64,000 nt of DNA from Gemmatimonadaceae bacterium (GTDB lineage Bacteria > Gemmatimonadota > Gemmatimonadetes > Gemmatimonadales > Gemmatimonadaceae). The notes under the pieces are model-generated. The model saw only the letters and a list, made by a program, of their open reading frames with translations. It was not told where the DNA came from and did no database searches. The DNA is taken from positions 1-64,000 of the forward strand of contig DASYSS010000052.1 of assembly GCA_036003045.1 (NCBI GenBank), in the 5' to 3' direction. Of the stretch, positions 8,519-16,487 are shown one piece after another; position 1 is the stretch's first letter; each line of letters begins with the position of its first letter. Position numbers and translations under genes: made by a program.

Positions 8519-11500
8519 ATGAGTATCCTGCGGGCCGCGGTCATCACGCTCGTTGTTTTTTCGAGCTCGGTCCTTGCTCAGCCCGGGCGCCCGGCGGGGC
8601 GGGGGCAGGCGCCGCCGGGGCGACCCGCGCCGCCACCGCCGGATCCATTCCGCTTTCAAATGATGGGACCCGCCGAGGGCGGGCGTGTCTCGGCGATCAC
8701 GGGCGTGCCGGGCGACGCGAAGGTCTGGTATGTCGGCGCGGCGTCGGGCGGCGTGTGGAAGTCGATCGACAGCGGCGCGACCTTCCGCCCCATCTTTGAC
8801 TCCGTGGGCGTGCAGGCGATCGGCGCGCTCGCCGTCGCACCGTCCAAGCCGTCGATCGTTTGGGCGGGCACCGGTGAAGGTTGGGCGATTCGCGACGCCG
8901 ATCTGATGGGCGACGGCGTATACAAGTCGGTCGACTCCGGCACGACGTGGCAGCACATGGGCCTCGACGAGACCGGCCGCATTGGGCGCATCATCGTACA
9001 TCCGACGAATCCGAACATCGTCTTCGTGTGCGCGCTCGGCCGCGCGACGGGCGAGCAAACGGAGCACGGCGTCTACCGCACGACCGACGGCGGCAAGACC
9101 TGGAAGCTCGTGCTGACGCTCGGCGGCAACTACGGCTGCTCGGGTCTCACGCTCGACGTGAAGAATCCGAACGTGCTGTTCGCCGGCATGTGGCACGTCA
9201 TCATGCACACGTGGGCGATGTACAGCGGAACGCAGGACTCGAAAGACGGCGTGTACGTGTCGCGCGACGGCGGCGACACGTGGAAGCAGGTCGTCGATCC
9301 AGGACTCCCGCATCCGCCGATCGGCAAGATCGACGTCGCCGTCGCGCCGTCGAATGGAAAGCGCGTCTACGCGCTGATTCAGACGGCGGATCAGGGTTCG
9401 GTTTGGCGCTCCGACGACGGCGGCGCGAAGTGGAAGGTCGTCAACTATCAGCGTCAGCTCATTGGCAGAGCCGGCTACTACATCAAGCTCTTGGTCTCGC
9501 CGTCGAATCCGGACGAGATCCTGCTCGCGAACAGCAGCTTCTTCCAGTCGAAGGACGGCGGCAAGACGTTCGTCGAAGTGCCGTGGGGCGGTGACAATCA
9601 CGACATCTGGTTCGATCCCAAGAACGCGAACCACTTCGGCCTCACCAACGACGCCGGCGCGCGTCTCACGAACGACCACGGCAAGACGTTCCAGAGCGTC
9701 TCGCTGCCGATCGCGCAGATGTATCACGTCGCGGTGGACAACCAAATTCCCTACTGGATCTACGGCAACCGACAGGACAACGGCACGATGCGCGGCCCGA
9801 GCACGGCGCCTGAAGGTGCGACCGCGACGCGTGGCATCGCGGCCGGCGCTGGACGCGGTGGCCGCGGCGGCGGACGCGGCGCAAATGCCGACACGACCAA
9901 TGGCCGTGGACGCGCGGGACGAGCAGGTCAAATCATCGCCGAGGCTGGCCGCGGCGCGGGTGTTCCGAGCGCGCCGGGTGGCGCGCGTGGACGCGGCGGT
10001 CGTGGCGCGGGGGCCGATTCAACCGGTGCTGACTCGACCGGCGGCGGCGGCGGTCGCGGCGGCGGCGGTTTCGGAGGATTCTCGACGTGGGATCACGGAC
10101 TCGGCGGCTGTGAGTCGGGGTTCACGCTTCCCGATCCCACCGACGCGAACATCGTCTGGGCGAGCTGCTACGGCAACGAGGTCACGCGCTACGACCATCA
10201 CGACAAGCGCGCGCGCTCGGTGAGTCCGTGGATCCACACGCTCGACTCGCCGCCCGACAAGCTCAAGTACCGCTGTCACTGGACGCCGCCGCTCGCGATC
10301 GATCCGTTCGATCATGGCACGGTCTACTACGGTTGCCAAGTCGTATTCAAGACCTCTAACGCCGGCCAGAGCTGGAACGTCATCAGCCCCGACCTCTCGA
10401 CGCGCGACCCGAAGTTCGTCGTCTCGTCGGGCGGCATCGTCGAGGACAACCTCGGCCAGTTCTACGGCGAAGTCGTCTTCGCGATCGCGCCGTCGGACAT
10501 TCAGCGCGGCCTCCTCTGGGCCGGCACGAACGACGGCAAGGTCTGGTACACGAAGGACTCGCAGAACGGCGGCGAGAGCTCGTGGGTCGACGTGACCGCC
10601 GGTCTCACGAAAGCTGGAATGCCGTCGTGGGGCACGATCCGGAAGATCGAGCCGTCGCACTTCGATCCAGCCACGGCGTACGTCGCGGTGGACTTCCATA
10701 TGATGGACAACCGAAAGCCGTTCATCTACAAGACGACGGACTTCGGCGCGACGTGGACGAACGTGACCGGCGATCTGCCGTCGGCGCATCCGCTCGACTA
10801 CGTCATGGCGGTCACCGAAAACCCGAACAAGCGGGGCATGCTGTTCGCGGGCACGGGCCACGCCTTCTACTACTCGACGGACGACGGCGCGCACTGGAGG
10901 AACTTCAACGAAGGGCTTCCGCACACGGCCGTGTCGTGGATCGTCGTTCCGAAAATGTGGCACGACGTCGTCGTCTCGACGTACGGCCGCGGCGTGTTCA
11001 TTCTGCGCGACATCGCACCGTGGGAGAGCGAGCCGCAGACGATCGCCGCCGGCGACGACAGCGTTTCGCTCTACGCGCCGCACCCGGGGTACCGGCAGGC
11101 GCGCAGCGGCCGAGCGGAGATCACGTTCAAGTTGGCGAAGGCGACGCAGCGCCCGGTGAAGGTCGAGATTCTCGATTCGGCGGGCGCCGTGGTGCGCACG
11201 CTCAATTCACCGACGCGGGCCGGGTTCAACCGCGTGCAGTGGGATCTGCGCTACGACCCCCCGCGCGTCGTCGCGCTCCGCACGCCCGCGCCGGACAACC
11301 CGCACATCTTCCAGGAGCCGCGGTTCAACAACCGCACGACGCGCCCGATCACACACTGGGGTATTCAAGGCGCGCAGACGTCGGGCCCGCTCGCCGATCC
11401 GGGCACGTACACGGCGCGACTCACGGTCAACGGGGCGACGATCACGAGCAAGCCGCTCGTGATTCTTCAGGATCCGGAGATCAAGACGTCGTTCGCCGAC

Positions 11501-11986
11501 CTTCTGGCGTCCACCGCCGCGCAGCGCCGCGTCCGCGACGACATGAACGCGAGCGTCGATCTCATCAATCGTCTCGAGGTGATGCGTAAGCAGATCCTCG
11601 ACCAGCGCAAAGCGAACTCGGAGAAGCCCGACGTCGACCGGGCGCTCGCCGACCTCGACGCGAAGATGATGAAGGTCGAGCTGCTCCTGCTTTCCCGCTC
11701 GGACCTGAACGGCGACGACAAGTATTACGTCGAGCCGTACAAGATTTACATGAATCTCATCTGGCTGAACGGCGTCGTCGGCAACGGCGCCGGCGACGTC
11801 GCCGGCGGCGCCGACTACCGCCCCACCGACGCCGCCATCGCCTGGCTCGGCGACATCGAGAAAGACCTCACCGCTGCGAAGGCGGCCTACAAGGCACTCG
11901 TCGACACCGACCTCGCGAGCTTCAATACAGCCATGTCGGGGAAGATCCCGGCGATCACGGACACCATCCGTCCGGTCGTGCCCTAA
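8519..11986 (+). CDS. Large secreted VPS10/sortilin-like BNR-repeat protein with RG-rich insert
   Basis: 1155 residues. ATG 8519 is preferred: GGAG at 8506-8509 precedes it, and it gives the signal peptide SILRAAVITLVVFSSSVLA. An in-frame ATG at 8504 is the alternative. The body is built of beta-propeller repeats with Asp-box motifs (SIDSGATF, SVDSGTTW, TTDGGKTW, SRDGGDTW, SKDGGKTF, STDDGAHW), as in sortilin/VPS10 and exo-sialidase/xyloglucanase propellers. A C-terminal beta domain (VKVEILDSAGAVVRTL, THWGIQG, GTYTARLTVNG) and helical tail follow. A low-complexity Gly/Arg/Ala insert (9829-10080) interrupts the propeller. Its catalytic status and substrate are unknown; this family is commonly annotated as a glycosyl hydrolase without biochemical support. 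Confidence 0.88.
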   Translation: MSILRAAVITLVVFSSSVLAQPGRPAGRGQAPPGRPAPPPPDPFRFQMMGPAEGGRVSAITGVPGDAKVWYVGAASGGVWKSIDSGATFRPIFDSVGVQAIGALAVAPSKPSIVWAGTGEGWAIRDADLMGDGVYKSVDSGTTWQHMGLDETGRIGRIIVHPTNPNIVFVCALGRATGEQTEHGVYRTTDGGKTWKLVLTLGGNYGCSGLTLDVKNPNVLFAGMWHVIMHTWAMYSGTQDSKDGVYVSRDGGDTWKQVVDPGLPHPPIGKIDVAVAPSNGKRVYALIQTADQGSVWRSDDGGAKWKVVNYQRQLIGRAGYYIKLLVSPSNPDEILLANSSFFQSKDGGKTFVEVPWGGDNHDIWFDPKNANHFGLTNDAGARLTNDHGKTFQSVSLPIAQMYHVAVDNQIPYWIYGNRQDNGTMRGPSTAPEGATATRGIAAGAGRGGRGGGRGANADTTNGRGRAGRAGQIIAEAGRGAGVPSAPGGARGRGGRGAGADSTGADSTGGGGGRGGGGFGGFSTWDHGLGGCESGFTLPDPTDANIVWASCYGNEVTRYDHHDKRARSVSPWIHTLDSPPDKLKYRCHWTPPLAIDPFDHGTVYYGCQVVFKTSNAGQSWNVISPDLSTRDPKFVVSSGGIVEDNLGQFYGEVVFAIAPSDIQRGLLWAGTNDGKVWYTKDSQNGGESSWVDVTAGLTKAGMPSWGTIRKIEPSHFDPATAYVAVDFHMMDNRKPFIYKTTDFGATWTNVTGDLPSAHPLDYVMAVTENPNKRGMLFAGTGHAFYYSTDDGAHWRNFNEGLPHTAVSWIVVPKMWHDVVVSTYGRGVFILRDIAPWESEPQTIAAGDDSVSLYAPHPGYRQARSGRAEITFKLAKATQRPVKVEILDSAGAVVRTLNSPTRAGFNRVQWDLRYDPPRVVALRTPAPDNPHIFQEPRFNNRTTRPITHWGIQGAQTSGPLADPGTYTARLTVNGATITSKPLVILQDPEIKTSFADLLASTAAQRRVRDDMNASVDLINRLEVMRKQILDQRKANSEKPDVDRALADLDAKMMKVELLLLSRSDLNGDDKYYVEPYKIYMNLIWLNGVVGNGAGDVAGGADYRPTDAAIAWLGDIEKDLTAAKAAYKALVDTDLASFNTAMSGKIPAITDTIRPVVP

Positions 11987-12252
11987 GGCGCCGCGCATTA
12001 AACGGGATCATTGAGCGGTCCAGCACTCTCGTCGTCAGCGACAGCGTCAGCGTCAGTTTACTGCTGCCTGTCGCCGACGACTTCGTTTTCCAAGCCACGT
12101 CGCACGACCCTCTTATCGACGAACAGGTCGAGGATCTGCCGCGCCAGGGGCAGTCTTCGCGTTTCCGTCGCTTTTCAGTTCAACCCGTTTTGCAGTTCAG
12201 TTTCGCGCGGCTCCCCGAACGCCACGACGCAACTCAACAGGCCAAACCGAGA
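11987..12252. other. Convergent intergenic gap between the VPS10 gene and mscL
   Basis: 266 bases without a convincing gene or Rho-independent terminator. It contains repeat copy A at 12170-12233 and a short GTCAGC-rich tract (about 12035-12055, four GTCAG words). No tRNA-like fold seen. Confidence 0.5.
12170..12233 (+). repeat. Copy A of an intergenic TTCAGTT-pair element
   Basis: 64 bases. TTCAGTT at 12174-12180 and 12196-12202 lie 22 apart. The 12 bases from 12170, about 10 bases around the second motif, and the final CGACGCAAC (12225-12233) are shared with copy B at 16294-16357 at the same overall spacing. Confidence 0.55.
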
Positions 12253-12702
12253 TCAAGCAGCCGCCACGTCCGACGTGCAGTTGGGGCAGCGCGTTGCGGC
12301 CTTCGGGATCGACAGTGTGCAGCGCGGGCAGGTCTTCATGTTGTCCGGCGGCGGCACCGGCTTCGCGTACATCTTGCTCGCCATGCGCACGATCATGAAG
12401 ACGCAGAACGCGACGATGAGAAAGGTGACGATGGAGTTGATGAACGCGCCGTAGTTGAGCGTCACGGCGCCGGCCTGGTGCGCCAGGGCGACGGTGTTGT
12501 ACGGCCCCGGTGGATTGCCGTCCTTCAACGTGACGAAGAGGTTCGAGAAGTCGATGTGGCCCAAGGCGAGCCCGATCGGCGGCATGATCACGTCGTCCGT
12601 TAGCGACTTCACGATCGTCCCGAACGCCGCGCCGATCACCACGGCGACGGCCAGGTCCAGCACGTTCCCGCGCAAGATGAACGCCTTGAAGTCCTTGAGC
12701 AT
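12253..12702 (-). CDS. mscL: Large-conductance mechanosensitive channel MscL with C-terminal zinc ribbon
   Basis: 149 residues from ATG 12702, with GGAGAAG about eight bases upstream. The N-terminal MLKDFKAFILRGNVLDLAVAVVIG and the motif VIGAAFGTIVKSLTDDVIMPPIG are the hallmark MscL pore helix; TM2 is INSIVTFLIVAFCVFMIV. MscL forms a homopentameric inner-membrane pore that opens under osmotic downshock. Instead of the usual acidic helical C-terminal bundle, the tail reads CPRCTLSIPKAATRCPNC, a four-cysteine zinc-ribbon-like knuckle at about residues 126-143. It lies downstream of the debranching gene on the same strand, with 95 bases between. Confidence 0.96.
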   Translation of the reverse strand: MLKDFKAFILRGNVLDLAVAVVIGAAFGTIVKSLTDDVIMPPIGLALGHIDFSNLFVTLKDGNPPGPYNTVALAHQAGAVTLNYGAFINSIVTFLIVAFCVFMIVRMASKMYAKPVPPPDNMKTCPRCTLSIPKAATRCPNCTSDVAAA

Positions 12703-12797
12703 CGTCGCTTCTCCGATGGAAGGGAGTTCGTCGACCGGCACACCGATCGCCCGAATCTGCCCCCTCCCCGAACCGATGTCGAGGGAGACAAAACGTC

Positions 12798-14990
12798 TTA
12801 TTTGATGACGCGGACCTCGAAGTCCCCGTGCTTTCGGAGCACCGTGACGCTCACGTCCAATAGGTGCTGCTCGAACAGCAGATCGACCGACCCAAAGGGC
12901 AGCGAGAGATTCATCAGCCGCAAATAGGTCAAAAAGGGAGGAAGCGACGCGCGGTCGATGGAGAGTCGACGTTCTTGCGCGTTCAGTGACAGGCGGAGAC
13001 ACGCCTGGATCAGGTGGAAGACGACGCCCGACGCCCATGCCTGCGGCGAGCACGCGACTGGGTACAACGTCGGTCCTTCACCGGTGCGGCGCTGGAAGCC
13101 GCAGAAGAGCTCCGGCATCCGATGATTGTCGACGGCCACCGCTGCCTCGAACAGACCGGAAAACGGCGCGGTCACCAAATCGTCGAAGCCGTAGCGTGAA
13201 AACCCGGCGGCCGACAACCCGGTGTCGTGCGGCCACACAGTTCCGTTGTGATACGCCATCGGGTTGAAGCGCGCCTCGGTCACGGCGATCGTGCGGATCC
13301 CCCAGCCCGAGAACGACTCGCCGCCCACGAGCAGCTCGGCGACCTTCCGCCCTCGTTCCTTGTCGGCGATTCCGCAGAAGAGCGCGTGCCCCGGATTCGA
13401 GCTGCGCACGCGGCACGGCTCCTTGCGTCCGTCGAGCGCGATCGCGTAGGTGCCGATGTCGTCGCACCAGAACTGTTCCTCGAACTTGCAGCGCAGATCC
13501 TCGGCTTGCTTCTTCAGCTTCGACGCGCGGTCGGGGTGGCCGAGTGCTTCGGCCATGCACGCGGCGCGGAGGCGCGCGTCATAGACGTACGCCTGCACCT
13601 CGACGAGCGCGATCGGCGCCGGCGCGAGCGTGCCGTCGGCGTGGAAGATCGAATCGGATGAATCCTTCCAGCCTTGCTGAACGAGTCCGTTCGCCGAGTG
13701 GCGCGAGTACTCGAGGAAGCCGTCGCCGTCGCAGTCGCCGTAGTTGTCGATCCAGTCGAGCGCGCGCTCCACGTGCGGCCACATGCGCGTGAGGAACTCG
13801 CGGTCGCCCGTGCGATCCCAATACGCGCCGGCGAGCATCACGAACAGCGGCGTCGAGTCGACGCTGCCGTAGTAGCGCCCGAACGGCACCTCGCCGAGCC
13901 GGGCCATCTCGCTGTTGCGGATCTCGTGGATGATCTTCCCCGGTTGCGACTCCGCTGCTTCGTCCGTCTTGTCGGCTTGCGTCGCCGCGAGGAACTCGAG
14001 CACGCCGCGCGAGAGGTCGGGGTTGATCCACAGCGTCTGAAGTCCGGTGATCACGCCGTCGCGGCCGAACGGTGTGCTGAACCAGGGCACGCCCGCGTAC
14101 GGATACGGTCCGTGCTTGGTATCGGCGACGAGCATGCGAAGGTCGGCGGCCGAGCGACGCACCCATTGATTGAATCGCTCGCTCGACGTCTCGATCGACG
14201 CGTATTCCGTGCGCTCCGCCTCGAGCGCGCTGCTCCACACGGACTGTGCTTCCTCGAAGGTCCGCTTCGGCACGCGGCGATGCTCGCGGTCGCAGCGGAT
14301 GGCGATCGCCAGCGACACCGGCGACTCCGGCTCGAGGTCGTACGCGAACTGCGCCGTCGTTGGCGTCGTGGCGTGCGGCGCCTCACCCCAGTCGATCACG
14401 GTCCAGCGAGTCTCGTTGTCGAGGCCCCGATAGCCGATCCGCGTCTCGCTTCCCGAGTGGACCGTCTCGAGCCTCTCGCCTCGTTTCGGGCGAGGGAGAC
14501 CGCGCACCTCGAAGATGTCGGCGAAGTCGCCGTCGAACTCGAACGACAGCGACGCGAGCAGCGCCGCCTGGCTGTAGTTCCAGAGGCGAATGCGCTCGTA
14601 CCACGTGTCCTTCCACAGGAACCGCGAGCGGAAGAGATGCACGAGGTCGCGGCGGATCACGGCGCCCGTCTGCCCGATCGGAATGTCGGGATTCGTCAGG
14701 TCGGCGATGAACAGCTCGTTGTCTTCCTTGACGCGCGCGCTGAGGATGAGCGGCCGCTTGCCATTGAGCCTCAGACTGAAGCGCGAAAGGAAGCGCGTGC
14801 CTTCGTTATACAGTCCTTGCTCGGCCGGGCCGAACGCGCCGATGTCGCCCGCGTAGTCGAAGATCGCGAACGTGTCGTCGTGCTGCAGCACCGCCGTCCG
14901 CTCGGCGGCACGCGACGCCGTGGCGAGTATGTAGAACTGATTTCCGACCTCGATGACCTCGCTGCCAAGTTTGGCCGCGGTATCCGCCAT
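12798..14990 (-). CDS. Amylo-alpha-1,6-glucosidase (glycogen debranching enzyme type)
   Basis: 730 residues from ATG 14990, directly abutting the TAG of the upstream glycosyltransferase. The N-terminal beta domain (DDTFAIFDYAGDIGAF, GTRFLSRFSLRLNG, RRDLVHLFRSRFLWKDTWYE) is the family's 'N-terminal bis' domain. The C-terminal (alpha/alpha)6 barrel contains YPYAGVPWFSTPFGRDGVIT, EIRNSEMARLGEVPFGRYYGSVDST, DSSDSIFHADG and YHNGTVWPHDTGL. Members cleave alpha-1,6 branches of glucans or oligosaccharides; acidic residues in GRDG and the WPHDT/E region are candidates for catalysis. No signal peptide, so cytoplasmic. Glycogen is the likely substrate given the cluster at 25-34 kb, but pairing with a GT4 leaves other glucosides possible. 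Confidence 0.9.
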   Translation of the reverse strand: MADTAAKLGSEVIEVGNQFYILATASRAAERTAVLQHDDTFAIFDYAGDIGAFGPAEQGLYNEGTRFLSRFSLRLNGKRPLILSARVKEDNELFIADLTNPDIPIGQTGAVIRRDLVHLFRSRFLWKDTWYERIRLWNYSQAALLASLSFEFDGDFADIFEVRGLPRPKRGERLETVHSGSETRIGYRGLDNETRWTVIDWGEAPHATTPTTAQFAYDLEPESPVSLAIAIRCDREHRRVPKRTFEEAQSVWSSALEAERTEYASIETSSERFNQWVRRSAADLRMLVADTKHGPYPYAGVPWFSTPFGRDGVITGLQTLWINPDLSRGVLEFLAATQADKTDEAAESQPGKIIHEIRNSEMARLGEVPFGRYYGSVDSTPLFVMLAGAYWDRTGDREFLTRMWPHVERALDWIDNYGDCDGDGFLEYSRHSANGLVQQGWKDSSDSIFHADGTLAPAPIALVEVQAYVYDARLRAACMAEALGHPDRASKLKKQAEDLRCKFEEQFWCDDIGTYAIALDGRKEPCRVRSSNPGHALFCGIADKERGRKVAELLVGGESFSGWGIRTIAVTEARFNPMAYHNGTVWPHDTGLSAAGFSRYGFDDLVTAPFSGLFEAAVAVDNHRMPELFCGFQRRTGEGPTLYPVACSPQAWASGVVFHLIQACLRLSLNAQERRLSIDRASLPPFLTYLRLMNLSLPFGSVDLLFEQHLLDVSVTVLRKHGDFEVRVIK

Positions 14991-16040
14991 CTACGCTTCC
15001 CGTGCCGAGGCGAGGGTCTCGGCGGACCCATCGAGTACACTTTCGTAGACGGACACGTATTTCTCGGCCATGCGCGTCAGCGTGAAGTTCTCGAGCATGT
15101 ACTCGTGCACGGTCGCCGGTGGAATCATCGGGCCGTTGATTCGCGAGGCCATCTCGTCCGTATCGTGACAGATCCACCCGCTCACTGCGTCGCGCACGAC
15201 TTCTTCGACGGAGCCGCCGGGGAGCGCGATCACGGGCGTGCCGCATGCCATCGCTTCGATCATCACGAGTCCGAACGGCTCTTCCCACTGGATGGGGAAA
15301 AGCACGGCCTTCGCGCGCGATAAGAGCGCGTTCTTCTTGAGCAGATCCACCTCTCCGATGAACTGAATCTGATCGCCGTCGACGAGCGGGCTGACTTGCT
15401 CGTCCCAGTATTGACGGAACACCGGTTGAATCTCGCCCGCGAGCTTGAGCCGGACACCCGCTTTCTTCGCCGCGGCGATCGCCAGGTGCGGCCCCTTTGC
15501 CGGCGCCATTCGTCCGAGGAACGCGACGTAGTCGTCCTTCTCCGCCGAGTAGACGTAGCGCTCGGGGTCGATCCCGTGGTGAACCACGTGGACCCACCGC
15601 ATGGGTTGCCGCTCGGCCAGCCAGCGCGCGATCGCGATGTAGTGGATGTCCGGGTACCGAGTGTATTGCTCGGAGAGCGCCGGCACGTCGGGATGATGAA
15701 TCGTGAGGACGGTCGCCGTTCTGACGAACCGCGTGAACGGAACGCCCACGATGTCGTTCAGATGGATCACGTCGGCCCAATCGGCCGCATCCGCCATCGC
15801 CCACGCCGTGTGATCGACGTTCTTGTGGCACGCCTGCTCGGGATCGTCGATCGGCCACTGCGAGTGGGGATAGATCGACTTCACGCGGCAACGGACTTTC
15901 GAGTCGCCGTTCGCATAGACGACGACCTGGTGCCCCATCGCCTTGAGCTCGTTCGCGAGATTGGCGATGAACAACTCCGTCCCGCCATAGCGGATCGGGG
16001 GCACCTCGATGAACGGAGGAGCAATCAACGCTATACGCAT
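14991..16040 (-). CDS. GT4-type glycosyltransferase
   Basis: 349 residues from ATG 16040 (a TTG at 16049 is less likely). It has a GT-B fold: N-terminal MRIALIAPPFIEVPP-IRYGGTELFIANLANEL, middle HLNDIVGVPFTRF, and C-terminal nucleotide-sugar domain (VAFLGRMAPAKGPHLAI, KLAGEI, FPIQWEEPFGLVMIEAMACGTPVIAL, the GT4 EPFGLVxIEAMACGTPV signature). It should transfer a sugar from a nucleotide donor, retaining configuration; the acceptor is unknown. The stop TAG is followed with no spacer by the ATG of the debranching enzyme, implying translational coupling and joint function in making and trimming a glucoside or glucan. Confidence 0.9.
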   Translation of the reverse strand: MRIALIAPPFIEVPPIRYGGTELFIANLANELKAMGHQVVVYANGDSKVRCRVKSIYPHSQWPIDDPEQACHKNVDHTAWAMADAADWADVIHLNDIVGVPFTRFVRTATVLTIHHPDVPALSEQYTRYPDIHYIAIARWLAERQPMRWVHVVHHGIDPERYVYSAEKDDYVAFLGRMAPAKGPHLAIAAAKKAGVRLKLAGEIQPVFRQYWDEQVSPLVDGDQIQFIGEVDLLKKNALLSRAKAVLFPIQWEEPFGLVMIEAMACGTPVIALPGGSVEEVVRDAVSGWICHDTDEMASRINGPMIPPATVHEYMLENFTLTRMAEKYVSVYESVLDGSAETLASAREA

Positions 16041-16487
16041 CAGGTCCAAAGGTTATGCAAAAGTGAAACCGGTGCGGACGGGAAAACATCCGTGCCGCCA
16101 CAAAGGAATTTGGTGAGTTGTCGAGACGAGGGCTCGCTCAGTCCGGTTTCTTTTGGCCGCGACCGCCTATTTCGCGGGCTTCGGAGCGGCGTCGCCGGTG
16201 TTGTACACGGGCTAAACCCCTCTTTGAAACACCTCGATCAGCCACCGGTAACCGACCGAGGTCCTAAAAAAAAACGCTTGCAGTTCCCGTCCTGCTTTTC
16301 AGTTCGCCCCGCTTTGGCCGTTCAGTTTCCCCCCGGCCCTTGCCTCTGCGACGCAACCCGCCCGGTCGCCCGACGGCTAGGTGAGGAATCGGCGAACCTG
16401 GCGTCGAAACCGCCCGCTGACCACCTTTGACGCTCGGCAGTTTCCCCCGCTTAAGGCCCCCCAAGAAGCCCCGAAGAGGTTGTCCCA
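16041..16487. other. Long divergent intergenic region between GT4 and M14 peptidase genes
   Basis: 447 bases without a gene. It contains an A9 run at 16265-16273, repeat copy B at 16294-16357, and a weak promoter-like pair for the peptidase (TTGACG 16427-16432, then TTAAGG 16451-16456, spacing 18). GAAGAGG shortly before 16488 serves as ribosome binding site. No tRNA or clear riboswitch fold recognised. Confidence 0.5.
16294..16357 (+). repeat. Copy B of an intergenic TTCAGTT-pair element
   Basis: TTCAGTT at 16298-16304 and 16321-16327 (23 apart) and CGACGCAAC at 16349-16357 match copy A in order and total length (64 bases). It sits about 130 bases before the M14 peptidase start. Confidence 0.55.

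Noticed and set aside
13674-15323. Open frame of 549 codons antisense to the debranching and GT4 genes
   Set aside because: Same shadow effect; runs across two well-supported genes and has no recognisable fold.
16265-16300. T9 run (minus strand) as a terminator
   Set aside because: The preceding inverted repeat is only four base pairs and no minus-strand gene ends there.
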